64,000 nt of DNA from the NCBI GenBank assembly GCA_016218715.1, contig JACRDG010000099.1:1-64000 (forward strand), in the 5' to 3' direction. The notes beneath the pieces were generated by a model. The model was not told the DNA's origin. It did no database searches and saw only the letters and a program-made list of their open reading frames with translations. Below, in pieces: positions 43,935 through 51,978 of this stretch. The position numbers were made by a program, and so were the translations under genes. Position 1 is the stretch's first letter; the number at the start of each line of letters is the position of its first letter. The stretch is from Desulfomonile tiedjei. GTDB lineage: Bacteria; Desulfobacterota; Desulfomonilia; Desulfomonilales; Desulfomonilaceae.

Positions 43935-44801
43935 TCACCCTGCTGAAAAGCCATTAGTTTCTTTCTTCGTGCCCGGCGACCGGTTTGTTCCAGCCCTCTG
44001 GCCGCGCAGGAAAAGCAGTAGCGAAATCCCACCGACAATCATGCACAGGCAGAGGATCTGCCCCATGGTGAGCCCTTCAAACACGAACCCGAGCTGCGGG
44101 TCGGGCTCGCGAACCAGCTCGATAAGAAAGCGGAAGATACCGTACCCGATCAGGAAGACGCCAAGAAGCTGCCCGTGAATGCGGAGTCGGCGTCTGAGCG
44201 ACCAAAGAATCAAAAAGAGGATGAGACCCTCGAACAGCGACTCGTACAACTGCGACGGATGACGGGGCAGAGGGCCGCCCAGCGGGAAAACGATCCCCCA
44301 TGGTGCCGTGGTCACTCGGCCGAAGAGCTCTCCATTGATGAAGTTTCCGAGCCTCCCCAGCATGAGGCCGGGAGTCGCTGCGAGCGCACCGATGTCGGCC
44401 AGCTCCAGGAAGCTCGCATGGTGGCGACGAGCAAACAGAAACCCTAATACCACCATGCCGATAAGCCCACCGTGAAAGCTCATCCCGCCGTTCCATACGG
44501 CTAGAATTTCCCAGGGCGCGGAGACATACACGCTCAGGTTGTAGAAGAGCACGTACCCCAATCGGCCGCCGATGAGCACGCCGAGGATCAACTGAAAGAG
44601 AAAGTCTTCGGCACCCTCGGGAGGGATCGGTCCCTGCTTGCGGCGGAGTTCCGATCGTATGATCAGGTAGGCCAGGGCGAAACCGGCCAGGTACATGACC
44701 CCGTACCACCTCACTTCGAGGGGAGGCGTATGGAACCACCCCAAATCCAGTGAGCCTATATGAATCAGGACCGGATCGATGAACGGGTAATGCACCGTCA
44801 T
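43935..44801 (-). CDS. lgt: Prolipoprotein diacylglyceryl transferase
   Basis: Lgt transfers diacylglycerol from phosphatidylglycerol to the lipobox cysteine of prolipoproteins at the inner membrane. The 288-residue polytopic protein has the Lgt signature RLGNFINGELFGRVT (about 145), the catalytic-site segment MSFHGGLIGM (about 106), LRRHPSQLYE-like sequence (LPRHPSQLYE), and about seven membrane helices. The start at ATG 44801 fits the family N-terminus; in-frame codons to 45035 run through the repeat at 44896 and are not coding. The TPR-CHAT gene follows on the same strand. Confidence 0.95.
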   Translation of the reverse strand: MTVHYPFIDPVLIHIGSLDLGWFHTPPLEVRWYGVMYLAGFALAYLIIRSELRRKQGPIPPEGAEDFLFQLILGVLIGGRLGYVLFYNLSVYVSAPWEILAVWNGGMSFHGGLIGMVVLGFLFARRHHASFLELADIGALAATPGLMLGRLGNFINGELFGRVTTAPWGIVFPLGGPLPRHPSQLYESLFEGLILFLILWSLRRRLRIHGQLLGVFLIGYGIFRFLIELVREPDPQLGFVFEGLTMGQILCLCMIVGGISLLLFLRGQRAGTNRSPGTKKETNGFSAG

Positions 44802-44895
44802 GCTGGGGCCTCTCTCATGCCGTGGCCCACACCCCTGGGTGTTGCCTGCCGGTCGAGGCAACCGAGAATCCGTTTTCCCATGCTCCGCGGCCCAT

Positions 44896-45091
44896 GAGGC
44901 TGTTGCGTAACGCAATGCTTTCCCGACATCGTGGCACGATGGTGTCGATTGCCGCAGTGACTCGTCAATGCCGTCACCTGAAAAGCTAAGTATGTAAGCA
45001 TCATAGGAGCTTCCCAACCGAAGCCGGGTGTCCACTTATCCGCTGATGTGCCATCATTTCTCCGATGCGCGGGGTTAAGCGGCAGGCTCCT
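44896..45091. repeat. 196-bp dispersed repeat, copy A
   Basis: This element aligns end to end with 62800-62995, which is the same length. Shared blocks include GAGGCTGTTGCGT.ACGCAA at the left end (an interrupted palindrome TTGCGT-A-ACGCAA), CACCTGAAAAG, ATAGGAGC, TCATTTCTCCG and GGCTCC at the right end. TAGGAGC and GCTCCTA near the two ends are inverted. Identity is moderate, with diverged stretches between conserved blocks. It lies between lgt and the 3' end of the trmJ-like gene. No coding frame is shared with copy B. Confidence 0.8.
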
Positions 45092-45914
45092 AGTCATCGG
45101 TCGTTCCCAAGCCGGCGTTCACTGGTCCTCTTTCGTCGGCAATCCGCATCATGTTGCTTATCTTACGAAAGATGCCGCGGACGATCTTCACGTCCCGATC
45201 GTCCATGGCTGCGCTATTAAAGATACGCCGGACGTCGCGCATCATCCGCAACGGGTTGGCGGGGTCCAGAAATCCTGCCCGAATGAGAACGCTTTCGATG
45301 TGTTGATACATGTCCTCACGCGCCTCGACGGACGCAGGGATCAACTTCTTGGCCTGAAAGTGAACCGGCACGGACGCGGCCTTGAAGATCTCGTACGCGA
45401 TGACCGCCGCGGCATGCGCCACGTTCATGGACGCAAACTCCTCGTTGGTCGGAATAATCAGGTGATGGGTGCAGAGCTTCATCTGTTCGTTGGTGAGCCC
45501 TCTCGATTCTCGTCCGAATACGCACGCCACGGGGCCCGCGAGGGCGCTCTCCAGCAACTCGGGGATCACCTCCGTGGGAGCGCGAGCCGCGACCCGTTTC
45601 CCTCCGAGTCTCCCGGACGTGCCTACCGACATCACCGTGTGCCCGAGCGCTTCCTCGAGGGTTTCGCAGAAGCGAGCCCTTTCGACGATGTCGTAGGCGC
45701 CGGAGGCCCGAGAAAACGCCTCAGTTTCGGGTCCACAATCGGTTGAAGAAACGAGAGTAAGATTCTGCAAGCCCATATTTTTCATGACACGCGCGACCGC
45801 TCCAATGTTCCCGGCATGTGTGATCCCGACCATGACAAACTGCACGTTCTCCAGTGCCTCCACCCATTGGGAGTGGATTCTGAACCCTCTCTGGATGCGT
45901 CTGGACGGCCTCAT
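45090..45914 (-). CDS. trmJ: SPOUT-family tRNA/rRNA 2'-O-methyltransferase, TrmJ-like
   Basis: The 274-residue protein (start at ATG 45914, though upstream frame to 46097 remains open) has the SpoU/TrmH knot: NVQFVMVGITHAGNIGAVARVMKNMG (about 20-45), CVFGRESRGLTNEQM (about 129) and NEEFASMNVAHAAAVIAYEIF (about 156). It most resembles TrmJ, which methylates C or U at the 2'-O of tRNA position 32. The C-terminal 90 residues form the helical extension seen in TrmJ. The RNA target is inferred. The ribosome site of 45914 is weak. Confidence 0.85.
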   Translation of the reverse strand: MRPSRRIQRGFRIHSQWVEALENVQFVMVGITHAGNIGAVARVMKNMGLQNLTLVSSTDCGPETEAFSRASGAYDIVERARFCETLEEALGHTVMSVGTSGRLGGKRVAARAPTEVIPELLESALAGPVACVFGRESRGLTNEQMKLCTHHLIIPTNEEFASMNVAHAAAVIAYEIFKAASVPVHFQAKKLIPASVEAREDMYQHIESVLIRAGFLDPANPLRMMRDVRRIFNSAAMDDRDVKIVRGIFRKISNMMRIADERGPVNAGLGTTDD

Positions 45915-46180
45915 TGCAACGGGGGCGCCTTCCGTGAAATCCAAGCGATTACCGGCAGCCGCGTCACTACACTGACGGCTCACGCTGGAGTTGTCTCCAA
46001 AATAGTTAAACGGTATCAGCATGTTAACGGTAATACCCGCGGCGCGCAAGCCGTGGGGGCTACGCGGCACCGTAGTATCCTCATGTCCTATTGTCAAGGG
46101 ATATCAAATGAAAGGAATTGCTTCTTAGTGCAGAGGATGAAAAGGAGGTTTCGATGGTTGCGCAAGCCTATTTGCTTTCA

Positions 46181-46236
46181 AAGGAGTAATCTGGGGAGAA
46201 CCTCTTTGAACAAAGGTTTCTGCCCAGTTACTCCTT
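46181..46236 (-). terminator. Hairpin after rubrerythrin, TGGGGAGAACC family copy 2
   Basis: AAGGAGTAATCTGGGG... pairs with ...CCCAGTTACTCCTT across 56 bases, with AACCT/AGGTT inside, 17 bases past the rubrerythrin stop. The core is shared with copies at 17063 and 48783. Confidence 0.8.
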
Positions 46237-46252
46237 GGAGTGCGCTCTGGTC

Positions 46253-46750
46253 TCAGTCGATTTTCTTGAAGGATGAGCCCTTGGCCTGGCAGATTGGGCA
46301 CCGTTCCGGCGCTTCATGCTCGACTGTGTACCCACACAGCGGACACACGTAATATGAGTATTGCTCTTGAGCAGATCCTAGACTGTCGAGCAGCACTTTG
46401 TACAGCTCCGCGTGGACCTTCTCGACTTCATTGGCGTACTCGAAGGTACGGAGGGCCTGCTTGTTTTCTTCGGCTTTGGCAGCCTCGATCATCTCCGGAT
46501 ACATGTGCTCGAACTCATGGGTCTCGCCCGCGATGGCTACTTCGAGATTCTCTTTCGTGGTCTTTATCCCCTTCAAGGCCTTCAGATGGTTGTGCGCGTG
46601 AATCGTCTCCGCCTCCGCGGCTGCCCGGAACAGTCTGGCAACCTGAGGATGCCCTTCCTGATCTGCCTTGACCGCGAAAGCAAGATACTTGCGGTTGGCT
46701 TGCGATTCTCCGGCAAATGCTTCCTTTAAGAATTCTTCAGACTTGGACAT
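46253..46750 (-). CDS. Rubrerythrin
   Basis: Rubrerythrin reduces hydrogen peroxide in anaerobes with NADH-derived electrons. The 165-residue protein has the ferritin-like di-iron domain (AFAGESQANRKYLAFA about residue 10; ETHEFEHMYPEM about residue 87) and a C-terminal rubredoxin-like centre (YVCPLCGYTVEHEAPERCPICQA) holding Fe(Cys)4. The ATG at 46750 follows GGGAGG. A putative small selenoprotein gene lies 191 bases upstream on the same strand. The hairpin family element at 46181 probably ends the transcript. Confidence 0.96.
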   Translation of the reverse strand: MSKSEEFLKEAFAGESQANRKYLAFAVKADQEGHPQVARLFRAAAEAETIHAHNHLKALKGIKTTKENLEVAIAGETHEFEHMYPEMIEAAKAEENKQALRTFEYANEVEKVHAELYKVLLDSLGSAQEQYSYYVCPLCGYTVEHEAPERCPICQAKGSSFKKID

Positions 46751-46941
46751 TGAACCTCCCCTTTCTCTCATTGGAGTGATCTGCGGCAGCGACTGCGGTA
46801 AACGGCAGGGCTGGGTGCGTCAGAAATCGGTCATCAGGGCAATGGCCGGGATGCAGAACCGAACCGCCCGATGCCGCAGCGTTTGCCCGAATTTCTGTGA
46901 CGTCCGCTATAGAAGGCCTCATCGCTTCTTGTTTGGCAGCC

Positions 46942-47100
46942 TCACCCGGAGGCCATGGATACCCCGATCACCGTGCCGATCACAACGGCTACCACGGGGT
47001 TGCACCAGAGCGCTCAGCCGACCCCCGCATTGGAACTGATCAGATAGAGACCAAATCCTGCAGCCGCGCCGACGATTGCGCCGATCAATGCTTTCATCAT
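46942..47100 (-). CDS. Putative selenoprotein, UGA-containing DUF6132-like small membrane protein
   Basis: The frame starts MMKALIGAIVGAAAGFGLYL after GGGAGG (ATG 47100 or 47097) and meets TGA at 47014-47016. It continues without a break as ALWCNPVVAVVIGTVIGVSMASG to a second TGA at 46942. The family I recall as DUF6132 has two membrane helices around a GCxSGTCPIxSxP loop. In the loop here, NAGVG-U-ALWCNP, the UGA falls exactly where the family's CP cysteine is. The following Pro (+6) and glycines (+13, +17) keep the same spacing. I therefore read UGA as selenocysteine, giving 52 residues. If UGA is a stop, a truncated 28-residue product results. Confidence 0.72.
46983..47013 (-). promoter_or_regulatory. 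Candidate bacterial SECIS hairpin after UGA
   Basis: Starting 10 nucleotides after the in-frame UGA, U-G-C-A-A-C pairs with G-U-U-G-U-G (two G-U wobbles). A 12-nt loop contains GGU at positions 21-23 after UGA. Distance and loop content fit bacterial SECIS elements, which lie within the coding sequence just after UGA. The stem is short, so this is suggestive only. Confidence 0.45.
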
Positions 47101-47447
47101 TGCCTCCCTCGATTTGACGAAACCGCCGGCTTTTGGTGACCGGATCGCGTACAACCAGTAGAGGACCATGCTGGGCAGTCCCCCTGGCTGCGCTGGAAAG
47201 ACCGTGGCTTCCGCAGCGGGGTTTCCGGTACGTTTCGCCATTCCTCACCGAGGCAGTTCGCTTCAGTCATTCTATCAAGATGGACATGGGGCCGCAATAT
47301 GGTGGACCGCTTTGAAAACTGAGACAGAGTTGTAATGACTTGAACGTTCCCCGACCCTATTATATGACCGGAGGCCGGGGCGCTTCAGCCGAGACACGGA
47401 TGGCTGCGCAGGAGTCAGTGCAAAGGGGCTGCTGGGAGTGAAGGAAC

Positions 47448-48443
47448 ATGAACGACAAATGGACGAGAGACAAACTGCTCGAACTGGGCGGCGGGTTTCG
47501 GATCTGCCGAATTTTCCTGAGTGCCGTGGAATTGGACCTGTTTTCCAAGCTCCGCCAAACCCCCAGGACCGTCGATGCCCTCGCCGTGGATGAAGGATGG
47601 GACCCCCGCGGCCTCCGAATCCTTATGGATGCGCTGGTGTCGCAGGGGCTGCTGTCCAAGGACAGTCACGGTGAATACGCCGTACCGGAGGCCCTGGCCG
47701 AGTGGCTCACCGGGGACGGGGAGGAGACGATCCTTCCCATGACGTTGCATCAAAGCCACCTCTGGAGCAGCTGGTCGCGGCTCACGGAGATTGTTCGCAC
47801 CGGGATGAACCCCAAAATCGTGCCTGAAAAGAAGCGGTCGCGCGAGGAGCTGGAAAGCTTCATCGGTGCCATGCACGTGGTCGGTCGCGCCATGGCGGCA
47901 AAGATCGCGGACTCAGTCGACCTGTCACCGTTCACGCGTATGCTGGATGTGGGAGGAGGATCGGGAACCTACCTGATCGCCTTCCTCACGAAAGCCCCCC
48001 ACTTGACGGGAACGCTGTTCGATATTCCCGACGTGGTGGAACTGGCCAAAAAACGCTTGACCGAAAGCGGGTTCATCGACCGTGTCGAGCTGAAGGTCGG
48101 TGATTACAACAAAGACCCGCTGCCCCGCGGCCACGACCTCGCTTTGCTCTCCGCGGTGATTCATATCAACTCTCGGGAGCAGAACAAGGTCCTCTACGCC
48201 AATGTGTTCAACAGCCTCGACCCGGGAGGCACGATCCTCATCCGGGACCACATTATGGATGCAACGCGCACGGTCCCGCCGGATGGAGCGATCTTTGCGG
48301 TGAACATGCTCACGGCAACGAGCGAAGGAGACACGTACCCGTTTGACGAGATCAAGGAAGACCTTGAATCGGTCGGCTTCCGGGATGTGCGATCGATCCG
48401 AGACGGCGGGCATATGGATCAGCTCGTCGCCGCGGTGAGGTGA
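47448..48443 (+). CDS. SAM-dependent O-methyltransferase (ASMT/HIOMT-like)
   Basis: The 331-residue protein has an N-terminal winged-helix dimerisation domain (about 1-90; LFSKLRQTPRTVDALA, RILMDALVSQGLL). A Rossmann methyltransferase domain follows, with the SAM motif LDVGGGSGTYLIAF (about 167) and the loop GTLFDIPDVVELAKKRL. HINSREQNKVLYANVFNSLDPGGTILIRDHIMD follows the class that includes acetylserotonin and hydroxyneurosporene methyltransferases. The family's catalytic His may correspond to the one in SAVIHINS. Substrate unknown. The ATG follows AAGGAAC. It stands alone. Confidence 0.88.
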   Translation: MNDKWTRDKLLELGGGFRICRIFLSAVELDLFSKLRQTPRTVDALAVDEGWDPRGLRILMDALVSQGLLSKDSHGEYAVPEALAEWLTGDGEETILPMTLHQSHLWSSWSRLTEIVRTGMNPKIVPEKKRSREELESFIGAMHVVGRAMAAKIADSVDLSPFTRMLDVGGGSGTYLIAFLTKAPHLTGTLFDIPDVVELAKKRLTESGFIDRVELKVGDYNKDPLPRGHDLALLSAVIHINSREQNKVLYANVFNSLDPGGTILIRDHIMDATRTVPPDGAIFAVNMLTATSEGDTYPFDEIKEDLESVGFRDVRSIRDGGHMDQLVAAVR

Positions 48444-48626
48444 AAGAGCCTCATGGGAAGGTGTACTCCGAGGCAGTCGCATCGGTGCTAACCAAAACAA
48501 GGGTAAGCTCCCGGCTAGATGGGGAGACTCCCAAGGGTTTGCCCGTGGGCGGAGGTAGCGACCGGTGTTGTGAGAAAGCACCAGCTCCGAATCCATTACT
48601 TTTGGAAAGTCCCATCCGCCCGTCTC

Positions 48627-48695
48627 GTCACCCCGGCGGAGGCCGGGGTCCAGAAGATGTGTGAAAGCCTGGATTCCGGCCTTCGCCGGAATGAC
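48627..48695. repeat. GTCATTCCGGCG-type palindromic repeat, copy 2
   Basis: Left arm GTCACCCCGGCGGAGGCCGG (then GGTCCAG) and right arm CTGGATTCCGGCCTTCGCCG (then GAATGAC) are inverse matches with five or so differences. A short spacer separates them. This is the most complete copy; copy 1 is at 15030. Confidence 0.9.
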
Positions 48696-48782
48696 GGACG
48701 GAGGAACGGCCGAGTTTCAAGTTAACGCCTATGCTCCCATGGGGAGAAGGGACCCTCAAACCGACTCGCAATCCAAAGAGTG

Positions 48783-48831
48783 AATTTGGGGAGGAACCCT
48801 TTTCTCAAAGGTTCTCCCCAGATTTTTTTTT
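48783..48831. terminator. Hairpin with T-tract, TGGGGAGAACC family copy 3
   Basis: AATTTGGGGAGGAACCCTTT pairs with AAAGGTTCTCCCCAGATT around TCTC, and an eight-T tract follows on the plus strand. It lies just beyond the 3' end of the minus-strand cytochrome gene (stop at 48847). Confidence 0.8.
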
Positions 48832-48846
48832 GAACGCGAACCGGTC

Positions 48847-50247
48847 CTAAAGTGCTCGCATAAACGCGACCAGGTCTTTCTTTTCTTGAGCGGTCAGCTT
48901 GAGCTGCTGAATCATGTTGAAGAACTCTACCGTATCCTCCAGGGTCAACAAGCGACCGTCGTGAAGATACGGGGGCGAGTCCTTGATGCCTCTGAGCGGA
49001 AACGTCTTGATCGGCCCGTCAGCGGAAGCCATTCTCCCATTGATCATGCGAGGCTTATAGAAGCGCTCCGTTCTGAGGTTGTGCATGAGGTTGTCGGTGT
49101 AATAGGGAGCTGGATGACATACCGCGCATTTGGCTTTACCGAAGAAGATTGCCTCCCCTTTCATCTCGGACTCGGTCGCCTTCTTCGGATCGAGCCTGCC
49201 ATAGATATCCAACTTGGGGGCTGGCGGAAAATCGAAGAGTTCTTGAACTTCCGCCATGAAGTGAACCTGACTCCCCCGTTCCAGGATGTTCACCCCCTTC
49301 TTGGTGGCTATGACGGGGTCTCCGTCGAAATAGGCGGCCCGTTGTTCAAATTCCGTGAAATCCTCAACGCTCTTCAAAGCTCGTTGGGAACCGAACAGCC
49401 GCTGGATGTTCACTCCCCTCAGCGGAGGCGTATCGAGGCGGTGCCGGAATTCCTGCGGTCGGATATCCCCCACGAGGTGCGTTGCGCCATTGGTGTGCCC
49501 GTTCACGTGACAATCGAAGCAGGTGACCCCTCGGCTGGGCTTGGCCGAACGTCGGTCGTCCGTTTGATTGAATTGCTGCTGCGGAAAAGGGGTCACAAGC
49601 AGGCGAAGCCCTTCGAGCTGCTTCGGGTTCAGGATACCGTTGAAAAGCTCGAAGAAGTTCTCGATGGTCACGAGTTTGCCCTGTGAGACATCTCCGAGAT
49701 CGGGGCGCGTTGTGAGGTAGATGGGAGGCGGGAATTCAGGCAGCAGATGCTCCGGTAGGTCGAATTCCAGGTCGAACCGCGTCAGATCCCGTGCTTCCTG
49801 CTTCTTGATCTCGTCGATGTGCTTCTTGGGGAAGAGCATCCCCCCTTCAGGATGATTGGGATGGGGAAGGGGGAAGAGCCCTGCAGGGAAGACATCCTTC
49901 TCCTTGATTTCTTCCGGAGTCATCTCCGCAAGCTTTTCCCAGGTCATTTCGGCGGGGAGCTTGATCCTGACCCCCTCCTGGACCGGCTTGCCGCGGGACA
50001 TGGTGGCGTCTCTTGCCGGGTGATCGCCGAGGTCGTACCGCGAGTTGAGGAGGTCCATGTGTCGTTTCATGATCTCCGGTTTTGCCGCGGTCATACGTTT
50101 CATGATGGAGTCGAAGGGTTCCGTGATCACTACGGGAGAATAGCTCGATTTCTGCGAGGCCGTCTCAGCGAAGGCCAGGGCCAAAGCCATCAGCAGCGAG
50201 CAGACGATTATCCAGGTCAAAAAAGATAGTCTTCCCGTGGTCTTCAT
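48847..50247 (-). CDS. Exported di-haem cytochrome, peroxidase/MauG-like
   Basis: The 466-residue protein has a signal peptide (LTWIIVCSLLMALALAFA) and two c-type haem motifs, CFDCH (243-247) and CAVCH (374-378). The second is followed by FPLRGIKDSPPYLHDGRLLTLEDTVEFFN, the signature of the di-haem cytochrome c peroxidase/MauG family C-terminal domain. About 230 residues without cysteine precede the first haem, longer than in classical peroxidases. It may reduce peroxide or oxidise an unknown periplasmic substrate. The ATG at 50247 is followed by a normal signal sequence. It is a single gene. Confidence 0.85.
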   Translation of the reverse strand: MKTTGRLSFLTWIIVCSLLMALALAFAETASQKSSYSPVVITEPFDSIMKRMTAAKPEIMKRHMDLLNSRYDLGDHPARDATMSRGKPVQEGVRIKLPAEMTWEKLAEMTPEEIKEKDVFPAGLFPLPHPNHPEGGMLFPKKHIDEIKKQEARDLTRFDLEFDLPEHLLPEFPPPIYLTTRPDLGDVSQGKLVTIENFFELFNGILNPKQLEGLRLLVTPFPQQQFNQTDDRRSAKPSRGVTCFDCHVNGHTNGATHLVGDIRPQEFRHRLDTPPLRGVNIQRLFGSQRALKSVEDFTEFEQRAAYFDGDPVIATKKGVNILERGSQVHFMAEVQELFDFPPAPKLDIYGRLDPKKATESEMKGEAIFFGKAKCAVCHPAPYYTDNLMHNLRTERFYKPRMINGRMASADGPIKTFPLRGIKDSPPYLHDGRLLTLEDTVEFFNMIQQLKLTAQEKKDLVAFMRAL

Positions 50248-50709
50248 TCGTCAGATTCCTCCTTCTTTCAATTTCATCGGAGACGGTAGAAGGTCAGGGG
50301 GCAATCCCGTCCGGTCACTCTCACATCCCACCACTCAGCCTCCGCTGGGACGGTCATGGATGCGGGAATCGTTCAGCTGCAGCGCCCACATTCGCCAGCT
50401 GTTTTCTTCCCCTCGGTGATGCCGCGCTGCCGCGAAAGATCTGCGCGCCGGCATCGGTTGTTGACTCGCGTTAACCTGGTCTTTCCACTGCTGCTCCCCC
50501 CACTTGCCTCGGTCTATTTGAATGGAGCGTCGAACTGCCACGAGCATCGGTTTGTTGACGTCATGACAGGGTCCCCGGGGAACATTCAAGTACAATCATA
50601 GCAGTTAGAGGGGAGTCAGGGAAGCGGTGGGACGATGCGCGGTAGCGGCCGAGGGTGAACTCGCATCCGTTCGGGCTGCGCAGGCTGGCTCAGGGGGCTG
50701 GGTTCCGCG
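50248..50709. other. Intergenic stretch without a supported gene
   Basis: About 460 bases upstream of the cytochrome gene and downstream of the 89-aa gene. Frames on both strands look like shadows. No RNA gene, clear promoter or terminator was recognised. Confidence 0.35.
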
Positions 50710-50979
50710 CTAGAACATCTCGTCCGATTCGTCCGGATCGTCCGATACGTGCCCTCGGGTGTAGAGGGTCTTGTAGCGCTCCTCCAATTCGGGAAGGTCG
50801 AAACAGCCGCTACATTCCTGACCTTCTTCAGGTACAGCCGCTTCTATCCTCACTTCGAGGCCCAGTGACTCGTACACTTCCTTCATCTCGGACAGGCGAG
50901 GCTCTTCCGCGGTGAAGCGTCGTTCCCATCCTTCTTGAGTGAGTTTCTTGTGCCGTTCCCTCATCTGTTCACGGTCCAT
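50710..50979 (-). CDS. Hypothetical acidic protein (89 aa)
   Basis: The 89-residue soluble protein starts MDREQMRERHKKL after GAGGGG (ATG 50979). It is rich in Glu and has a CSGCFDLPEL segment (about residue 57). The central part (EVYESLGLEVRIEAAVPEE) recalls small proteins associated with iron or sulphur genes, but I recognise no family. It ends in an acidic tail (DDPDESDEMF). The kinase-like gene lies 90 bases upstream on the same strand, so co-transcription with the envelope cluster is possible. Confidence 0.6.
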   Translation of the reverse strand: MDREQMRERHKKLTQEGWERRFTAEEPRLSEMKEVYESLGLEVRIEAAVPEEGQECSGCFDLPELEERYKTLYTRGHVSDDPDESDEMF

Positions 50980-51068
50980 CACAAGCCCCTCGGATGACTG
51001 CATCCCCTATCCAGACTGTTCCGGCATCGCTCTTGGGTAACTTCTCGTATGGAGACGAGGGCGCGGTA

Positions 51069-51974
51069 TTACCGCTCCCATTGCTCCTTGACATCCCCGT
51101 CGAAGCCCACGTACAGGATTTCCTTTCCTCGTGCTGCGGCCAGGACAGCGCGGGCCGTATTCCGCCTCTCCTCAGGGGTCAACCCCATGTGCAAGGCGTA
51201 CTCACCGAGGAATCGGAGCCGGTCGGTGGCTCGCAGCGCTAAAGGAGTAGACAAGAAAATCTGGAGCAGGTTCTTGATCCGTTTCCGCTCCGGAACCTCC
51301 CAGTACTCGCGGACCGCGTCATAATCCAGGAGAAAGAACCGGGGCATGTGCGGTTCGAGATTGGCTTGAGCGCAGGCTCGCGGGTTCTGATGCTCTCCAG
51401 ACTCCCGCGGTAATGCATCCCGAGAAATGAGAATGTTGCAGGTCTTCAGGTCCGAGTGAAAGATCCCCGCCGCGTGCATGCATCCGATAAACCGCCCGAA
51501 CAGGACCGTGAATTCTCTTTTCTCGGAAATGGGCCAGTTGTCGCGTTCTCTGCCCAGGATGTACCGGTCCATCTCCGTGGCATGCGGGATGACTTCCATC
51601 ACAACCCATTCCGACCGCGTCAGGCCCGCCCGTTTCTCTCTGACGTAAGCCAGGGGCGCTGCGGCTCCGACACGGGCGTCGGTGAGTCGCCATCCGTTTC
51701 GGTACGTTCGCCATCCTTGAGTCGGTCGGAATAAACCCTTTATCGCGTGACGCCACCCTCGCCAGCGGAACTCCTTGACGCAGACCGTCGGAAAGCCGGC
51801 GATCTCCACAAGCGTTACCGCACTCTCCGGGCTGTCTTTCATGACCGACCCGGATTTGACGGCGAGCTGGCGGCCATGCTCCTCAATGCACGACCGGACA
51901 AAATCAGGCAGGAGGTCGTCCTGCGCGTCGAGAATCCGCGTGGCTGTCGGATGAATTTTCAGGGACAGGCTCAA
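51069..51974 (-). CDS. LPS-type kinase (Kdo/WaaP/InaA family)
   Basis: The 301-residue protein has the eukaryotic-like kinase landmarks of the lipopolysaccharide kinase family: a beta-lysine region (CVKEFRWRGWRHAIKG), catalytic loop HSDLKTCNILIS (about residue 180), and metal-binding LLDYDAVREY (about residue 222). Enzymes of this family phosphorylate heptose or Kdo residues of the LPS core. The start is TTG at 51974, five bases after the GT2 stop, so they should be co-translated. The neighbours (GT2, WaaF) fit a core-assembly role. Confidence 0.85.
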   Translation of the reverse strand: MSLSLKIHPTATRILDAQDDLLPDFVRSCIEEHGRQLAVKSGSVMKDSPESAVTLVEIAGFPTVCVKEFRWRGWRHAIKGLFRPTQGWRTYRNGWRLTDARVGAAAPLAYVREKRAGLTRSEWVVMEVIPHATEMDRYILGRERDNWPISEKREFTVLFGRFIGCMHAAGIFHSDLKTCNILISRDALPRESGEHQNPRACAQANLEPHMPRFFLLDYDAVREYWEVPERKRIKNLLQIFLSTPLALRATDRLRFLGEYALHMGLTPEERRNTARAVLAAARGKEILYVGFDGDVKEQWER

Positions 51975-51978
51975 CTCC

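Noticed and set aside
44798..45097. Minus-strand frame across the 196-bp repeat
   Set aside because: The equivalent frame in the second copy of the repeat is not open, so the element is not conserved as coding.
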